A stretch of 64,000 bases of DNA from SSF26 sp037443945 (GCA_037443945.1 JBBINH010000014.1:6109-70108), one strand, 5' to 3'. Numbered from the stretch's first letter, positions 12,962 to 21,782 are shown. Made by a program: numbers and translations. Notes: generated from the letters alone by a model not told the origin.

Positions 12962-13702
12962 GTGCCTGTGCTCATCATCGGCGGCACCGCCGCCTACGGT
13001 CTCGACCTGACGCCCTATCGTCCTCTTGGCGTCCCGTTTGTCCTCGAAACGCCCTACGGCCCCTCCCCGCCGATCACCCTGTTGCAGCCCGATCCGACAC
13101 GGCCGGCCGTGGCCTTCTGTTCCCGACACGGGAGCGAGCGCCTGCAACGGTCGGCCGCTTTTGTCAACCAGCGCAGCCTCATGTGGGCCGCGCGCCTGTT
13201 GGAAGCCCCCGCCGTATTCTCCTGGAACGGCACGGGCGCCATCGCCGGCCATCTGGAGGTGACCGATCTGGTCGTTCCGGATGACTTCCTCGATTTCTCG
13301 CGGCGCCGGATAACGACCTTTGGCCGGGCCGACCTGCCGCCGGCAACGGGACCTGTCTTTCATCCGACGGCCCGCCAGGCCTTGCTGGCGGCGCTGAACG
13401 CCGGATCGACCCGGTTTCATGCCACCGGCACCTATGTCTGCAGCGAGGGACCACGCCTGGAAACGGTGGGCGAAATCGCCCTGTTCCGCCGCTACGGGGC
13501 CGATCTGGTCGGGATGACGTTATCGCCGGAGGTCTTTCTGGCGCAGGAACTCGGCCTTCCCTATGCCAGCCTTTGCTTCATCACCAACTACGCCACCGGC
13601 TGTGCTAACGGCCGCCCCCCGCGACGCTGTTTTGGCCCCGAAGTCGCCCATACCTGTCTGCCCATCCTGTTGCAGGCGGCCCATCACCTGCTTACTGCGT
13701 GA
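12962..13702 (+). CDS. Purine nucleoside / methylthioadenosine phosphorylase family protein, first paralogue
   Basis: 246 residues, starting GTG at 12962; no ribosome site is obvious. It is a PNP/MTAP-family (trimeric type) enzyme: it keeps the phosphate-binding SRHG (Arg55-His56), the GTGAIAG loop, and the GTYVCSEGPRLETVGEI block with the downstream GMTLSPE. At the purine-binding position the motif reads FITNYATG (Asn209). 6-amino-purine-specific MTAPs have Asp in TDYD, whereas 6-oxopurine PNPs and methylthioinosine phosphorylases have Asn, so I infer a preference for inosine/guanosine or methylthioinosine. It follows mtnA by 114 bp and is 6 bp ahead of a second paralogue, forming a salvage operon. 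Confidence 0.8.
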   Translation: MPVLIIGGTAAYGLDLTPYRPLGVPFVLETPYGPSPPITLLQPDPTRPAVAFCSRHGSERLQRSAAFVNQRSLMWAARLLEAPAVFSWNGTGAIAGHLEVTDLVVPDDFLDFSRRRITTFGRADLPPATGPVFHPTARQALLAALNAGSTRFHATGTYVCSEGPRLETVGEIALFRRYGADLVGMTLSPEVFLAQELGLPYASLCFITNYATGCANGRPPRRCFGPEVAHTCLPILLQAAHHLLTA

Positions 13703-13708
13703 GGTGCC

Positions 13709-14491
13709 ATGACCCCTCTCCTTATCCTGGCCCAACCCCTTCCCCCGCGTGCCCTCGCCGTCCTGGGTTCGGCCCACGACGAGCGCACCGTGAACACGCC
13801 TTTCGGCCCGGCCGGCCCCTTTGCCTGCCAGCAGCAGCCCGATGGTGCGGGAACCTGGATCTTACCGTACTTCGGCAGCCCTACCCGCACCGATCCGCGC
13901 GCCACCCTCTGGGCAGCCAAGGAACTGGGCGTGCAGCGCATTCTGGCCTGGGAGGGCGTTGTCGGCCTCGATCCCACCCTGCAACGGGGGGATATCGTCG
14001 TGCCCACCGACTACATGGACTGGACCCGGCATCAGCCCACCACCTTTTTCGAGACGATGGGGGCCGGCTACATCCCGCAGGTGCCGGCCTTCTGCCCGGA
14101 TATCGTGGCCGCCGTGACCGCCCATCTGCCGACGGCCCGGCCTGTGGTCTATCTCGGCGACGAAGGCCCGCGACGCGAGACCCCGGCCGAAGCGCGCATG
14201 TTCCAGCAATGGGGCGCGCACGTACGCGGTCTCAACCTGGTGCCGGAGGTCTACCTGGCCAAAGAACTCGAACTCTGCTTTGCCGCCCTCGGCGTGGTCA
14301 CCGCCCTGGGCGCCGACCGCCACGAAACCCCCGCTGCCGGCGAAGTCCGCGAGGCCGACCGGCACATCCTGGCCGTACTACCCACCCTCCTGGCCGCCCT
14401 TTCCACCCCGCCCACCTGCGGCTGCGATCACCTTCAGGCCGGAGCGCGACAGCGCGGCGTTCTTCCCGCCGATTGGCGCGAATGGAGATAA
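13709..14491 (+). CDS. PNP/MTAP-family protein, second divergent paralogue (possibly catalytically altered)
   Basis: 260 residues, ATG at 13709 with GAGGTG just upstream, 6 bp after its paralogue's stop. The fold is recognisable from ERTVNTPFGPAGPF, LAWEGVVGLDPTLQRGDIVVP and the GDEGPRRETPAEARMFQQWG block, which corresponds to the EGPRxET loop. However, the phosphate-binding RHG is replaced by PYFGSPTRTD, the GMT substrate motif reads GLN, and the purine-site Asn/Asp segment reads VVTALGADRHETP. Several key residues are therefore missing. It could be a regulatory partner of the first paralogue, a phosphorylase for an unusual nucleoside, or an inactive relative. The C-terminus adds a short Cys-containing tail. 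Confidence 0.7.
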   Translation: MTPLLILAQPLPPRALAVLGSAHDERTVNTPFGPAGPFACQQQPDGAGTWILPYFGSPTRTDPRATLWAAKELGVQRILAWEGVVGLDPTLQRGDIVVPTDYMDWTRHQPTTFFETMGAGYIPQVPAFCPDIVAAVTAHLPTARPVVYLGDEGPRRETPAEARMFQQWGAHVRGLNLVPEVYLAKELELCFAALGVVTALGADRHETPAAGEVREADRHILAVLPTLLAALSTPPTCGCDHLQAGARQRGVLPADWREWR

Positions 14492-14496
14492 GCCTT

Positions 14497-16476
14497 ATGC
14501 CACGCGATGCCAAATCCCTTCTCCACGCCACGGCCGCCGATATCCGCAACCTGCGTCCCGGCACCTACAACGATGACGACTTACTCGATCTGACAGAGCA
14601 CTTTGCGGACGACGACGAACGCCTGCTCGCCACCTGGGAAGCGGTCCTTCGCTCCCCGGAGCACAAGAGCCTTATCGACTACAAGGATGTCTACGCAGAA
14701 GTCGTGTCGGCCTGGCTGAGCCGGAAGGATGAGACCACCGCCCGGCGTTGGACCTATGCCTGGCTGGCCTATGCGCTGCAGCAGGCGTTCATCCGGCATC
14801 GCCAGGACAAGGCTCCGCAGGACGCCGCCCCGGAAACGGATGATGCCTTCGAAGCTCTCCTTTACGGCCTGGTCCAAACCTATCTGAGCGCGGGCGACCC
14901 GACCACGGCGCTGACCCTTCTACTCCGCTGGTACCACCATACACCGGACGAACCCGTGGAAGCCCTATGGGATCTGGCCGAGCTCCTCGACCATTATGAT
15001 TATGTCGAGTTGGCTCTGACCGTTTGCGACCGGCTTGCGGCCTTGCTGCCCTCCGCCGATGAAGAGGGTCACGCTACGTTGGCCGAATACCAGGCCTCGC
15101 TTTGCGCCAAAGCGGTCACGCGGCCCTCTTCCCCTGCCGTGATGGCCCTGTTGCATGAGCTGATGAGCTTTCTCGCGCAGCCCACGGAGGCAACGGGGCA
15201 GTATCTGCCACCCTTGCATCGTCTCGCCACGAGCGGGCAGATCGAGGACGAGGAAATGACCACCATCCTGGCCCAAGGCCCTGTGCTGGTGCCCGACCTT
15301 CTGCATCTGGCCTTCGACCCCCTGCTAACCGACGAGGCCATCGCCGACACGGCCCTGGCCCTGCTGCGCCAACTCCGGCAGAACGGCCTCGCCGAACTTG
15401 AGGCTTTGGCTCCCCTCCTGGAGCCATCCCAGCCCGGCTGGCGGCGTCGGCTTCTGCGCGGTTTCGGCAAGCTCGGTCCGATGGACCTGGACCGTCTTAT
15501 CGCCTTCGCCGCCGATCCCTCCCTGGACCTGTCCATGCGCCTGAGTGTCGTTGAGACGTTAGCGGAGTACGGCCACCAAATACCCGAAGAGCGGCCCCAA
15601 CTGCTTGCCTTCTTGCGAGATCTCATCGTGGCGCCCAAGGCCGATACCCCGGCTAAAGAGGAGGATCTGGTCGGATTTGCCATTGGCACCGCCCTTGACC
15701 TCGATGCTCGCGAGCTTTTTCCCTTTATCGAAGCCGCTTTTCGCGAAGAGCGCGTCAATCCTTCGATTGTCGCATTAGAAGATGTAAAAGAGCAATGGGG
15801 ATTATCAGTCGAGCGAAAACAGCAAAAGAAAGGTCGATATCTATTGCTAATTTGCAAAAAATGTGAGGTCTATCGCTATTTTCTTGCAGAAAACATCATA
15901 ATTGACCTAAACACCATGGAGAAAGAAGAATCCGGTATATACGGCCGTTATAGTGCCATTATCCTGGATAGAGAAATTGTATGCCCGAAATGCGGGGCGC
16001 GCGATCAATACAAGCCCTCTCCGGTTTTACTTTTTCAATTGCTCAGCCCCGATCCCCCGGTACCGGTTACGTTGGTGCGGGGCTATGCCTTCGGGCAGCC
16101 CATGCACCCCCTGGAGGCCATCGAGCGTTATAAATTGCGGATTTTGACCCATCCCCGCCAGGCCGAGAACTACATGCGCCTGGGCAATCTGTTGCGCTTT
16201 GTCCGACGTTCCGACCAGGCCCTGGCGATGCTGCGCAAAGGCCACGCGTTGGAACCCCAGAACCCGGAATGGACCCTGATGCGGGCAACGGCCGAGCATG
16301 ACCTGGGTGACAAAAACCTGGCGCAGCGCTATTACGAGGAAGCCATCCGTCTGATAACCAAAGCCCCCACGCAAGACGCCAATACCACCTGGTTGCTGAG
16401 CCTGGCCCGCAAAGGGCTGCAAAATCTGAATCGTGGCAAGCCCAGCTTTTGGGCGGACCTCTATCGCGAGGAGTAG
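14497..16476 (+). CDS. Large HEAT/TPR-like protein with an embedded zinc-ribbon patch, function unknown
   Basis: 659 residues from the ATG at 14497; the frame is open further upstream but there it only shadows the previous gene. Residues 1-420 are mainly helical, with Leu/Ala-rich repeats like HEAT or TPR scaffolds. Residues about 421-509 differ: they contain two CxxC pairs (Cys453/Cys456 and Cys496/Cys499) that could hold one zinc, and the DNA here (about 15760-16025) is clearly AT-rich with rare codons for this genome. Residues about 530-640 return to a TPR-like pattern (LGNLLRFVRRSDQALAMLRKG). No enzyme motif was seen. It resembles scaffold proteins with SEC-C or zinc-finger additions, but I do not recognise the family. 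Confidence 0.7.
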   Translation: MPRDAKSLLHATAADIRNLRPGTYNDDDLLDLTEHFADDDERLLATWEAVLRSPEHKSLIDYKDVYAEVVSAWLSRKDETTARRWTYAWLAYALQQAFIRHRQDKAPQDAAPETDDAFEALLYGLVQTYLSAGDPTTALTLLLRWYHHTPDEPVEALWDLAELLDHYDYVELALTVCDRLAALLPSADEEGHATLAEYQASLCAKAVTRPSSPAVMALLHELMSFLAQPTEATGQYLPPLHRLATSGQIEDEEMTTILAQGPVLVPDLLHLAFDPLLTDEAIADTALALLRQLRQNGLAELEALAPLLEPSQPGWRRRLLRGFGKLGPMDLDRLIAFAADPSLDLSMRLSVVETLAEYGHQIPEERPQLLAFLRDLIVAPKADTPAKEEDLVGFAIGTALDLDARELFPFIEAAFREERVNPSIVALEDVKEQWGLSVERKQQKKGRYLLLICKKCEVYRYFLAENIIIDLNTMEKEESGIYGRYSAIILDREIVCPKCGARDQYKPSPVLLFQLLSPDPPVPVTLVRGYAFGQPMHPLEAIERYKLRILTHPRQAENYMRLGNLLRFVRRSDQALAMLRKGHALEPQNPEWTLMRATAEHDLGDKNLAQRYYEEAIRLITKAPTQDANTTWLLSLARKGLQNLNRGKPSFWADLYREE

Positions 16477-16536
16477 CTCAGCGATGACGCCTCGCTGCAG
16501 CCACCGCCCCTCCCTACGTCCTGAACGGAGCCTCCG

Positions 16537-17244
16537 ATGACGGCCCTGATCCCCCCACCGGAGGTCAAGGCCCGCTACGTGCGGGCCATGTTTGCGGGTA
16601 CGGCCCGGCGCTATGACCTGATGAATCGACTGATGACCTTCGGCCGCGACCGGGCCTGGCGGCGACTGGTGGTCCAGGCCTGCGCGCTGCCGCGGGGTGG
16701 TCGTTTGCTCGATGTGGCCACCGGCACGGGCGATATCGCCCTCGAAGCGCTGCGCCTGCGCCCCGATGTGCACGTCGTAGGCGTTGATTTTACCCACGAG
16801 ATGATGCGCATCGGCCAAACCAAAGACCCGGCCGGGCGCATCCCCTTTGTCGAGGCCGACGCTCTACATCTGCCCTTTGCCGATCACACCTTCGATGCCG
16901 CCTGTTCCGGGTTTCTGATGCGCAATGTGGTCGATATCGCCGCTGCCTTCGCTGAACAGCGCCGGGTGGTGCGTCCCGGCGGCCGCGTGGTCTGTCTGGA
17001 GATCACCCGGCCGGCCACACCCATCTGGTGCCATCTGTTTCGCTTGTACTTCTTCCATTTTGTTCCTCGGGTTATGGCCCTGCTCAGCAGCCATCGGCGT
17101 GCGTATGCCTACCTCCCGGCCTCAACCCTCGCCTTCCCGCCGCCGCCGGAGTTGCAAGCCATCATGGAGAACGTAGGCCTGCGCCGCGTGACCTACCGCA
17201 CCCTCATGCTGGGAACGATTGCCCTCCATGTCGGCGAGGCCTGA
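16537..17244 (+). CDS. menG: Demethylmenaquinone methyltransferase (UbiE/MenG)
   Basis: 235 residues, ATG at 16537. This SAM-dependent enzyme methylates demethylmenaquinone in the last step of menaquinone synthesis, at the membrane. The N-terminus has the UbiE family signature (YVRAMFAGTARRYDLMNRLM then FGRDRAWRR). Motif I follows as LLDVATGTGDIALEAL, with an acidic VDFTHEM after strand beta2 and a later GGRVVCLEITRP segment. Length is normal. It stands between the HEAT/TPR protein and a DUF971 gene with its own -10 element, so it may end a transcript. Menaquinone use fits a Chloroflexota respiratory chain. Confidence 0.92.
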   Translation: MTALIPPPEVKARYVRAMFAGTARRYDLMNRLMTFGRDRAWRRLVVQACALPRGGRLLDVATGTGDIALEALRLRPDVHVVGVDFTHEMMRIGQTKDPAGRIPFVEADALHLPFADHTFDAACSGFLMRNVVDIAAAFAEQRRVVRPGGRVVCLEITRPATPIWCHLFRLYFFHFVPRVMALLSSHRRAYAYLPASTLAFPPPPELQAIMENVGLRRVTYRTLMLGTIALHVGEA

Positions 17245-17248
17245 CCTG

Positions 17249-17257
17249 TGCTATACT
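17249..17257 (+). promoter_or_regulatory. Extended -10 promoter element upstream of the DUF971 gene
   Basis: TGC plus TATACT (17252-17257). The ATG at 17268 is only 10 nt downstream, so the transcript would be leaderless or nearly so. Confidence 0.45.
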
Positions 17258-17267
17258 GGAAGCACCC

Positions 17268-17603
17268 ATGTCCGACCCTCGTCCTCGCGCCATCACCGTT
17301 GACCGTCCTCGCGGTTTGCTCATCATCGACTGGATGGACGGCGCCCACTGCGAGTACCCGCTGGCCGGTATCCGCGCCATTTGTCCTTGCGTCAGTTGTC
17401 GCGGCGGCCATGAGTTCATGGGCCAGCCTGTCGATCCGGCCGAACTGAACAAAACACCACCGCCGGGTGTGTCTACCGAAGTCGTCGGTGCGGCCTTTGT
17501 CGGCGATTACGCCCTGCAGATCACCTGGGCCGACGGCCACAACAGCGGCATCTATGCCTGGACCCTGTTGCGCCCGCTTTGCCCATCCGCCCCGGCCTCA
17601 TGA
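17268..17603 (+). CDS. DUF971 domain protein (gamma-butyrobetaine hydroxylase N-domain-like)
   Basis: 111 residues, the full length of a stand-alone DUF971 domain. Typical motifs are RGLLIIDWMDGAHCEYPL, the Cys pair in ICPCVSCRGGHEFMG, and the C-terminal ALQITWADGHNSGIYAWTLLR with a conserved DGH. In eukaryotes this domain is the zinc-binding N-domain of trimethyllysine and gamma-butyrobetaine dioxygenases. In bacteria the lone form often lies near iron-sulfur assembly ATPases, and its role is not established. No such ATPase is nearby. The start codon sits almost on the predicted transcription start. Confidence 0.85.
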   Translation: MSDPRPRAITVDRPRGLLIIDWMDGAHCEYPLAGIRAICPCVSCRGGHEFMGQPVDPAELNKTPPPGVSTEVVGAAFVGDYALQITWADGHNSGIYAWTLLRPLCPSAPAS

Positions 17604-17618
17604 CTACGGAGCCCTGCC

Positions 17619-18530
17619 ATGTCTGCCCCTCGCGTCCGGCTACCTTTTGCAGGAACGTTCCGCATGACCCAAGGCTTTGCCGAGCGTCCGGAAGTGTACA
17701 AGCGCTACGGCCTGCTGGGTCATAACGGCATTGATTGGGGGATGAAAGTCGGGACCCCTATCCTGGCCGTGGCCGACGGCAAAGTCGTCGAAGCCAAATT
17801 CAAGGACGACCCCAAAGGCTGGGATGCCGACGGCTACGGCAACTACCTCAAGCTGGAGCACACCTGGGGTGAGTCCCTCTACGCCCATCTCAGCCGGATC
17901 GATGTGGCCGAGGGCGACACGGTCAGGGAAGGCGATAGGATCGGCCTGTCCGGCAATACCGGGTTCAGTTCCGGCCCCCACCTGCACTTCGGCATGCGGG
18001 TCAAGCCCTTCAACCGCCAGGACGGTTGGAGCGGCTACACGAATCCGGCCTGGTTCCTGGTCGGGCCTGGGTTCAACGAGGCCGTAGACGGCGCCCGCCT
18101 GGCCGAGCTGACCCAACGGGCCGAGACGGCCGAAAAGGCCCTGGCCGAAGCCCAGGCCGCCTTTAACTTCCAGCGTCAGGAACTGATCGCCCAGGCCGAG
18201 CTCTATCGCGAGCACCTGCTGCAGTTGCTGCAACGCTACGTGCCCGGCCAGTTGCCGCCCAATGCCGACTTGCTGGCCATCTTGGAGACGCTCCTCCAGC
18301 GCGAGGGCGCCCAGTTTCGTCAGCAGGAGCTGGTCGCGCAGGTGACGTTGTGGCGCGAGAAGGTGACCGAGCTGGTGCGGCGCTATCTCCCCGGCCAATT
18401 GCCGCCCCATGCCGACCCCCTCGTGGCCTTGGAAGCGCTGCTGCAGCAGTGGTCCGAAGACCTGAAACGGGCCCGTCTGAGCCAACTGGCCGCTTTCGCT
18501 CCGCCGCCATCGGCTCCTCTGTATTCCTAG
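17619..18530 (+). CDS. M23 family (LytM-type) metallopeptidase domain protein
   Basis: 303 residues, ATG at 17619. The catalytic M23 domain occupies about residues 10-160, with the zinc ligands His and Asp in GHNGIDWGM and the HLH motif in SSGPHLHFGM. Enzymes of this family cut peptide bridges in peptidoglycan. There is no signal peptide or transmembrane helix, which is odd for a wall enzyme, so export may be non-classical or the target internal. After a coiled-coil linker the C-terminus has two tandem copies of a ~49-residue unit (residues 187-235 and 236-284), each ending in a GQLPP-x-AD motif. The next gene is proB, apparently unrelated. Confidence 0.85.
   Translation: MSAPRVRLPFAGTFRMTQGFAERPEVYKRYGLLGHNGIDWGMKVGTPILAVADGKVVEAKFKDDPKGWDADGYGNYLKLEHTWGESLYAHLSRIDVAEGDTVREGDRIGLSGNTGFSSGPHLHFGMRVKPFNRQDGWSGYTNPAWFLVGPGFNEAVDGARLAELTQRAETAEKALAEAQAAFNFQRQELIAQAELYREHLLQLLQRYVPGQLPPNADLLAILETLLQREGAQFRQQELVAQVTLWREKVTELVRRYLPGQLPPHADPLVALEALLQQWSEDLKRARLSQLAAFAPPPSAPLYS
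18177..18470 (+). repeat. Tandem 49-codon duplication inside the M23 gene
   Basis: Two consecutive copies encode QEL(I/V)AQ...LxRE...RYxPGQLPPxADxL. They are diverged at the protein level, so the duplication is old. Confidence 0.7.
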
Positions 18531-18577
18531 CCCATTTTGCCATCGTTTCGCCACCGATAAACGACCTACCGTTGCCC

Positions 18578-19690
18578 GTGCCATCGTCCCCCTATCGTCG
18601 CCTTGTCGTCAAATTCGGCACCAGCGTCCTCACGGCCGGTACCCCTTATCTCAACCGTCCCCGGCTCCTCGAGTTGGTGCGTCAGTGTGCCTGTTTGCGT
18701 GCGCAGGGGCTTGAGCTGATCCTCGTCAGCTCCGGCGCCATGGCTGCCGGCCGCGAACAACTGGGTTTTCCCCGGTTACCCCCCAACGTGCCGGCCCGAC
18801 AGATGCTCAGCGCCGTGGGTCAGCCTCGGCTTATGGCCCTGTACCAGCAATTTTTTGAGATCTACGGTCTGCACGTGGGGCAACTGCTGCTCACCCGGGC
18901 CGATCTCCAGGACCGCCGGCGTTATCTCAACGCCCGCCACACGCTGATGGCGCTACTGGCCCAGGGGGTTATCCCCATCATCAACGAGAACGATAGCGTG
19001 ACCGCCGCAGAAATCCGCGTGGGCGATAACGATAACCTCTCGGCCATGGTCGCCACCCTGGCCGAAGCCGATCTGCTTATTCTGTTGACCGATCAGCCCG
19101 GCCTCTTTACCGCCGATCCGCGCAAGGACCCGAACGCCCAACTCATTCCCGAAGTCGAACACATCGACGCCGATCTTCTGGCCGGGGCAGGTTGGAGCAG
19201 CACCGGCTTGGGGACCGGCGGCATGGTGACCAAACTGCAGGCAGCCGAGACGGCCACCCGCGGGGGCGCGGTCGTCATTATCGCCTCCGGTGCCCAGCCC
19301 GATGTCATCCTACGCCTGGCGGCCGGGGAATCGCTGGGAACCCGCTTCCATGCCCGCACCAGCCGTCCCGAAAGCCGCAAGCGCTGGCTGCTGGCCGGCT
19401 ATACCACCTCCGGCCACATTGTTGTCGACGAAGGCGCCGCCCAGGCCTTGCTTTACCACGGCAGCAGTCTGCTGCCCATCGGCATCCGCGCCGTGCACGG
19501 CGACTTTCAACGCGGAGATACCATCAGCATTTACGGACCCTCCGGTCGCGAACTGGGTCGCGGCCTGACCAACTATCAGGCCGACGAAGTTCGCCGCATC
19601 CAGGGTCGTCATTCGCGCGAGATCGAGACTATTCTCGGCTATGAATACGGCGAAGAGGTCATTCATCGCAATGACCTTATCTTGCTCTGA
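18578..19690 (+). CDS. proB: Glutamate 5-kinase
   Basis: 370 residues from the GTG at 18578; a TTG at 18572 is the alternative, and no Shine-Dalgarno or ATG is present. It phosphorylates glutamate to gamma-glutamyl phosphate, the first step of proline synthesis. Amino-acid kinase motifs are all visible: KFGTSVLTAG, LVSSGAMAAGREQLGF, IIPIINENDSVTAAEIRVGDND, and TGGMVTKLQAAETATRGG. The C-terminal ~80 residues (GHIVVDEGAAQALLYHG onwards) form a PUA domain, as in E. coli ProB. It is followed 36 bp later by proA, the usual operon; the labile acyl-phosphate product is passed to that enzyme. Proline feedback inhibition is expected from the family. Confidence 0.95.
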   Translation: MPSSPYRRLVVKFGTSVLTAGTPYLNRPRLLELVRQCACLRAQGLELILVSSGAMAAGREQLGFPRLPPNVPARQMLSAVGQPRLMALYQQFFEIYGLHVGQLLLTRADLQDRRRYLNARHTLMALLAQGVIPIINENDSVTAAEIRVGDNDNLSAMVATLAEADLLILLTDQPGLFTADPRKDPNAQLIPEVEHIDADLLAGAGWSSTGLGTGGMVTKLQAAETATRGGAVVIIASGAQPDVILRLAAGESLGTRFHARTSRPESRKRWLLAGYTTSGHIVVDEGAAQALLYHGSSLLPIGIRAVHGDFQRGDTISIYGPSGRELGRGLTNYQADEVRRIQGRHSREIETILGYEYGEEVIHRNDLILL

Positions 19691-19726
19691 GCATCCCCTT
19701 TGCCTGTTCCGACCTGTTGTCGCACC

Positions 19727-20989
19727 ATGAATCCCAATCCTCTCGTTCCCATAGGCCAAAAGGCGCGCGCGGCTGCGCACATCCTGGCTACCGCCTCGAC
19801 TGCCGTCAAAAACGCCCTGCTCCATCACATCGCCGACGGCCTGCTTGCGGCCGAGGAGGCGATTCTGGCCGCCAATGCCGAGGATATCGCCGCCGGTCGT
19901 GCGGCCGGTTTGGGCGAGCATCTGCTGGATCGCATGTTGATCACCCCGGCGCGGCTGCGTGGTTTTGCGGCCGATACCCGCAACGTGGCCGCCCTGCCCG
20001 ATCCTGTAGGCCGTGAATTCGATGCCCGCGTCCTCCCCAACGGTCTGCGCGTCAGCCGTCGGCGCACCCCCATCGGCGTCATCGGCGTCATCTACGAAGC
20101 GCGGCCCAATGTCACGGTGGATATCGCCGCCCTGGCCCTCAAAAGCGGCAATGCCGCCATCCTGCGGGGCGGCAAGGAAATCCGTCACAGCAATCTGGCC
20201 TTGCTGGCGGTCATCCGTGCCGCCCTCGAGCGCGTGGGCCTGCCTCAGGATGCCGTGCAATACATCGCCGATCCCGACCGCAGCCTGATCGGCCATCTCC
20301 TGCGGCTGCACGAGTATGTCGATGTGATTATCCCGCGCGGGGGCGCCGGACTGCATCAGTATTGCCGCGAAAACAGCACCATTCCGGTCATCACCGGCGG
20401 GATGGGCATCTGCCATCTCTTTGTGGACGAATCGGCCGACCAGGAAAAAGCCTTGCGCGTGATCCACAACGCCAAAACCCAGCGCCCCAGCGTCTGCAAC
20501 GCGCTGGATACCCTGCTTGTCCACGAACGCATCGCCGCCACCTTCCTGCCCAAAGTGGTGGACTACCTGGCGCCCGTCGGTGTGAGCTTCCGCGCCGATG
20601 AGACGGCCATGGAGATCCTGGAGGGTCATCCCAACGTGCAACCGGCCGGGCCGGGCGACTTCGATACGGAATGGATGAGTCTGGTCTTGGGTTTGCGGGT
20701 GGTGCCCGATCTGGATACGGCCATCGCCCACATTCGCGAGCACAGTCTCAACCACTCCGACGGCATCCTCACGCAAAACTGGCACAACGCCCAACGTTTC
20801 CTCAACGAAGTGGATAGCTCGGCCGTGTTCGTCAATGCCTCGACCCGCTTCAACGACGGCGGCCAACTGGGTTTGGGGGCCGAGGTGGCCATCAGCACGC
20901 AAAAACTCCACGCCCGTGGCCCGATGGGTCTGGAAGAACTGACAACCTACAAGTGGATCGTTCTTGGCGATGGCCACATCCGCGGATAA
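19727..20989 (+). CDS. proA: Gamma-glutamyl phosphate reductase
   Basis: 420 residues from the ATG at 19727. It reduces gamma-glutamyl phosphate to glutamate semialdehyde with NADPH (proline synthesis, step 2). The catalytic Cys is in KTQRPSVCNALDTLL. Other family blocks are PIGVIGVIYEARPNVTVD, LRGGKEIRHSN, DVIIPRGGAGLH and the C-terminal STRFNDGGQLGLGAEVAIST. Length is standard. It is paired with proB just upstream, and its 3' end overlaps the start of a HEAT-repeat gene by about 20 bp. Confidence 0.96.
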   Translation: MNPNPLVPIGQKARAAAHILATASTAVKNALLHHIADGLLAAEEAILAANAEDIAAGRAAGLGEHLLDRMLITPARLRGFAADTRNVAALPDPVGREFDARVLPNGLRVSRRRTPIGVIGVIYEARPNVTVDIAALALKSGNAAILRGGKEIRHSNLALLAVIRAALERVGLPQDAVQYIADPDRSLIGHLLRLHEYVDVIIPRGGAGLHQYCRENSTIPVITGGMGICHLFVDESADQEKALRVIHNAKTQRPSVCNALDTLLVHERIAATFLPKVVDYLAPVGVSFRADETAMEILEGHPNVQPAGPGDFDTEWMSLVLGLRVVPDLDTAIAHIREHSLNHSDGILTQNWHNAQRFLNEVDSSAVFVNASTRFNDGGQLGLGAEVAISTQKLHARGPMGLEELTTYKWIVLGDGHIRG

Positions 20990-21704
20990 GCCTGCGCTCA
21001 TGGGCCGGAGGTGGCGGGCCTGGTGGTTGCGGCTGCGCCACCTGACCGTCTCCTCACCGGCGGCGGCATCCGACCTGACCCATCCGCAGGCGGAACGGCG
21101 ATGGCGGGCCGTCAAGGCCCTGGCCGGACGCCCATGGCCTCGCTATCAGGACTCCTTGTTTGCGCGGTTGGACGATCCCGATCCGATCGTGCGCGACGAA
21201 GCGGCGGCCACCCTGGCCTCGTGGGGGGTCGCCTTCGCTTTGGAACCGGCGCTGGAGCGGCTGCACCAGGACCCACCCGGACCGCGGGCGGCCGCTCTGC
21301 TGGAGCTGCTGGCGCGGCTGCGGCCGGCAGCCGCGATCCGCAAGGCCATGCCCGACCCGGCCGCCGTGGTGGGCCCGTTCCTGGACCATGCCGACCCGCT
21401 CGTCCGGGCCGCCGCCTGTCGGGCGCTGGCCGCCGTCGGGCGCGGCGAGGATGCCGGCTTGCTGTTCCCGCGGGCGGGCGATCCCGACGCCCGCGTGCGG
21501 CGGGCAGCCTGTGTGGCTTTGGGTCGTCTGGGAAATCCCGAGGCTATCACGCCCCTGCGCGAGCGGCTGAGCGATGCCGATCCTCCCACCCGTCGGTTGG
21601 CGCAACAGGCCCTAAGCCGCCTCGAAGCCCTAACCGCCGCCTCGCCGGATGCCCGGCGGGGCGGCGACGACCATCCGCCGGGTCGTGCCGAGAACCCCTC
21701 GTGA
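20970..21704 (+). CDS. HEAT-repeat protein
   Basis: 244 residues from ATG 20970; an ATG at 21000 is also possible. Residues 40-215 contain about five HEAT units, each with the DPDPIVRDEAAATLASWG or DPDARVRRAACVALGRLG consensus (Asp-Pro, Val-Arg, Ala-Ala). Such solenoids act as protein-protein scaffolds, often in complexes with lyases or kinases. No catalytic module is attached. The C-terminal 25 residues are Gly/Pro/Asp-rich and probably disordered. It is translationally close-coupled to proA, but a role in proline metabolism is not implied by the domain. Confidence 0.8.
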   Translation: MATSADKPALMGRRWRAWWLRLRHLTVSSPAAASDLTHPQAERRWRAVKALAGRPWPRYQDSLFARLDDPDPIVRDEAAATLASWGVAFALEPALERLHQDPPGPRAAALLELLARLRPAAAIRKAMPDPAAVVGPFLDHADPLVRAAACRALAAVGRGEDAGLLFPRAGDPDARVRRAACVALGRLGNPEAITPLRERLSDADPPTRRLAQQALSRLEALTAASPDARRGGDDHPPGRAENPS

Positions 21705-21782
21705 GGAAAGGGACAGAAACGAAGGCCACCTCAGGAGAAGAGGCGAATGGCAAGGCACCCCTCTTGTCGCAAGGCCGAATGG

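Noticed and set aside
13699..14496. Upstream extension of the HEAT/TPR-like gene frame
   Set aside because: It is the shadow of the phosphorylase paralogue in another frame; Pro/Arg-rich nonsense with no domain.
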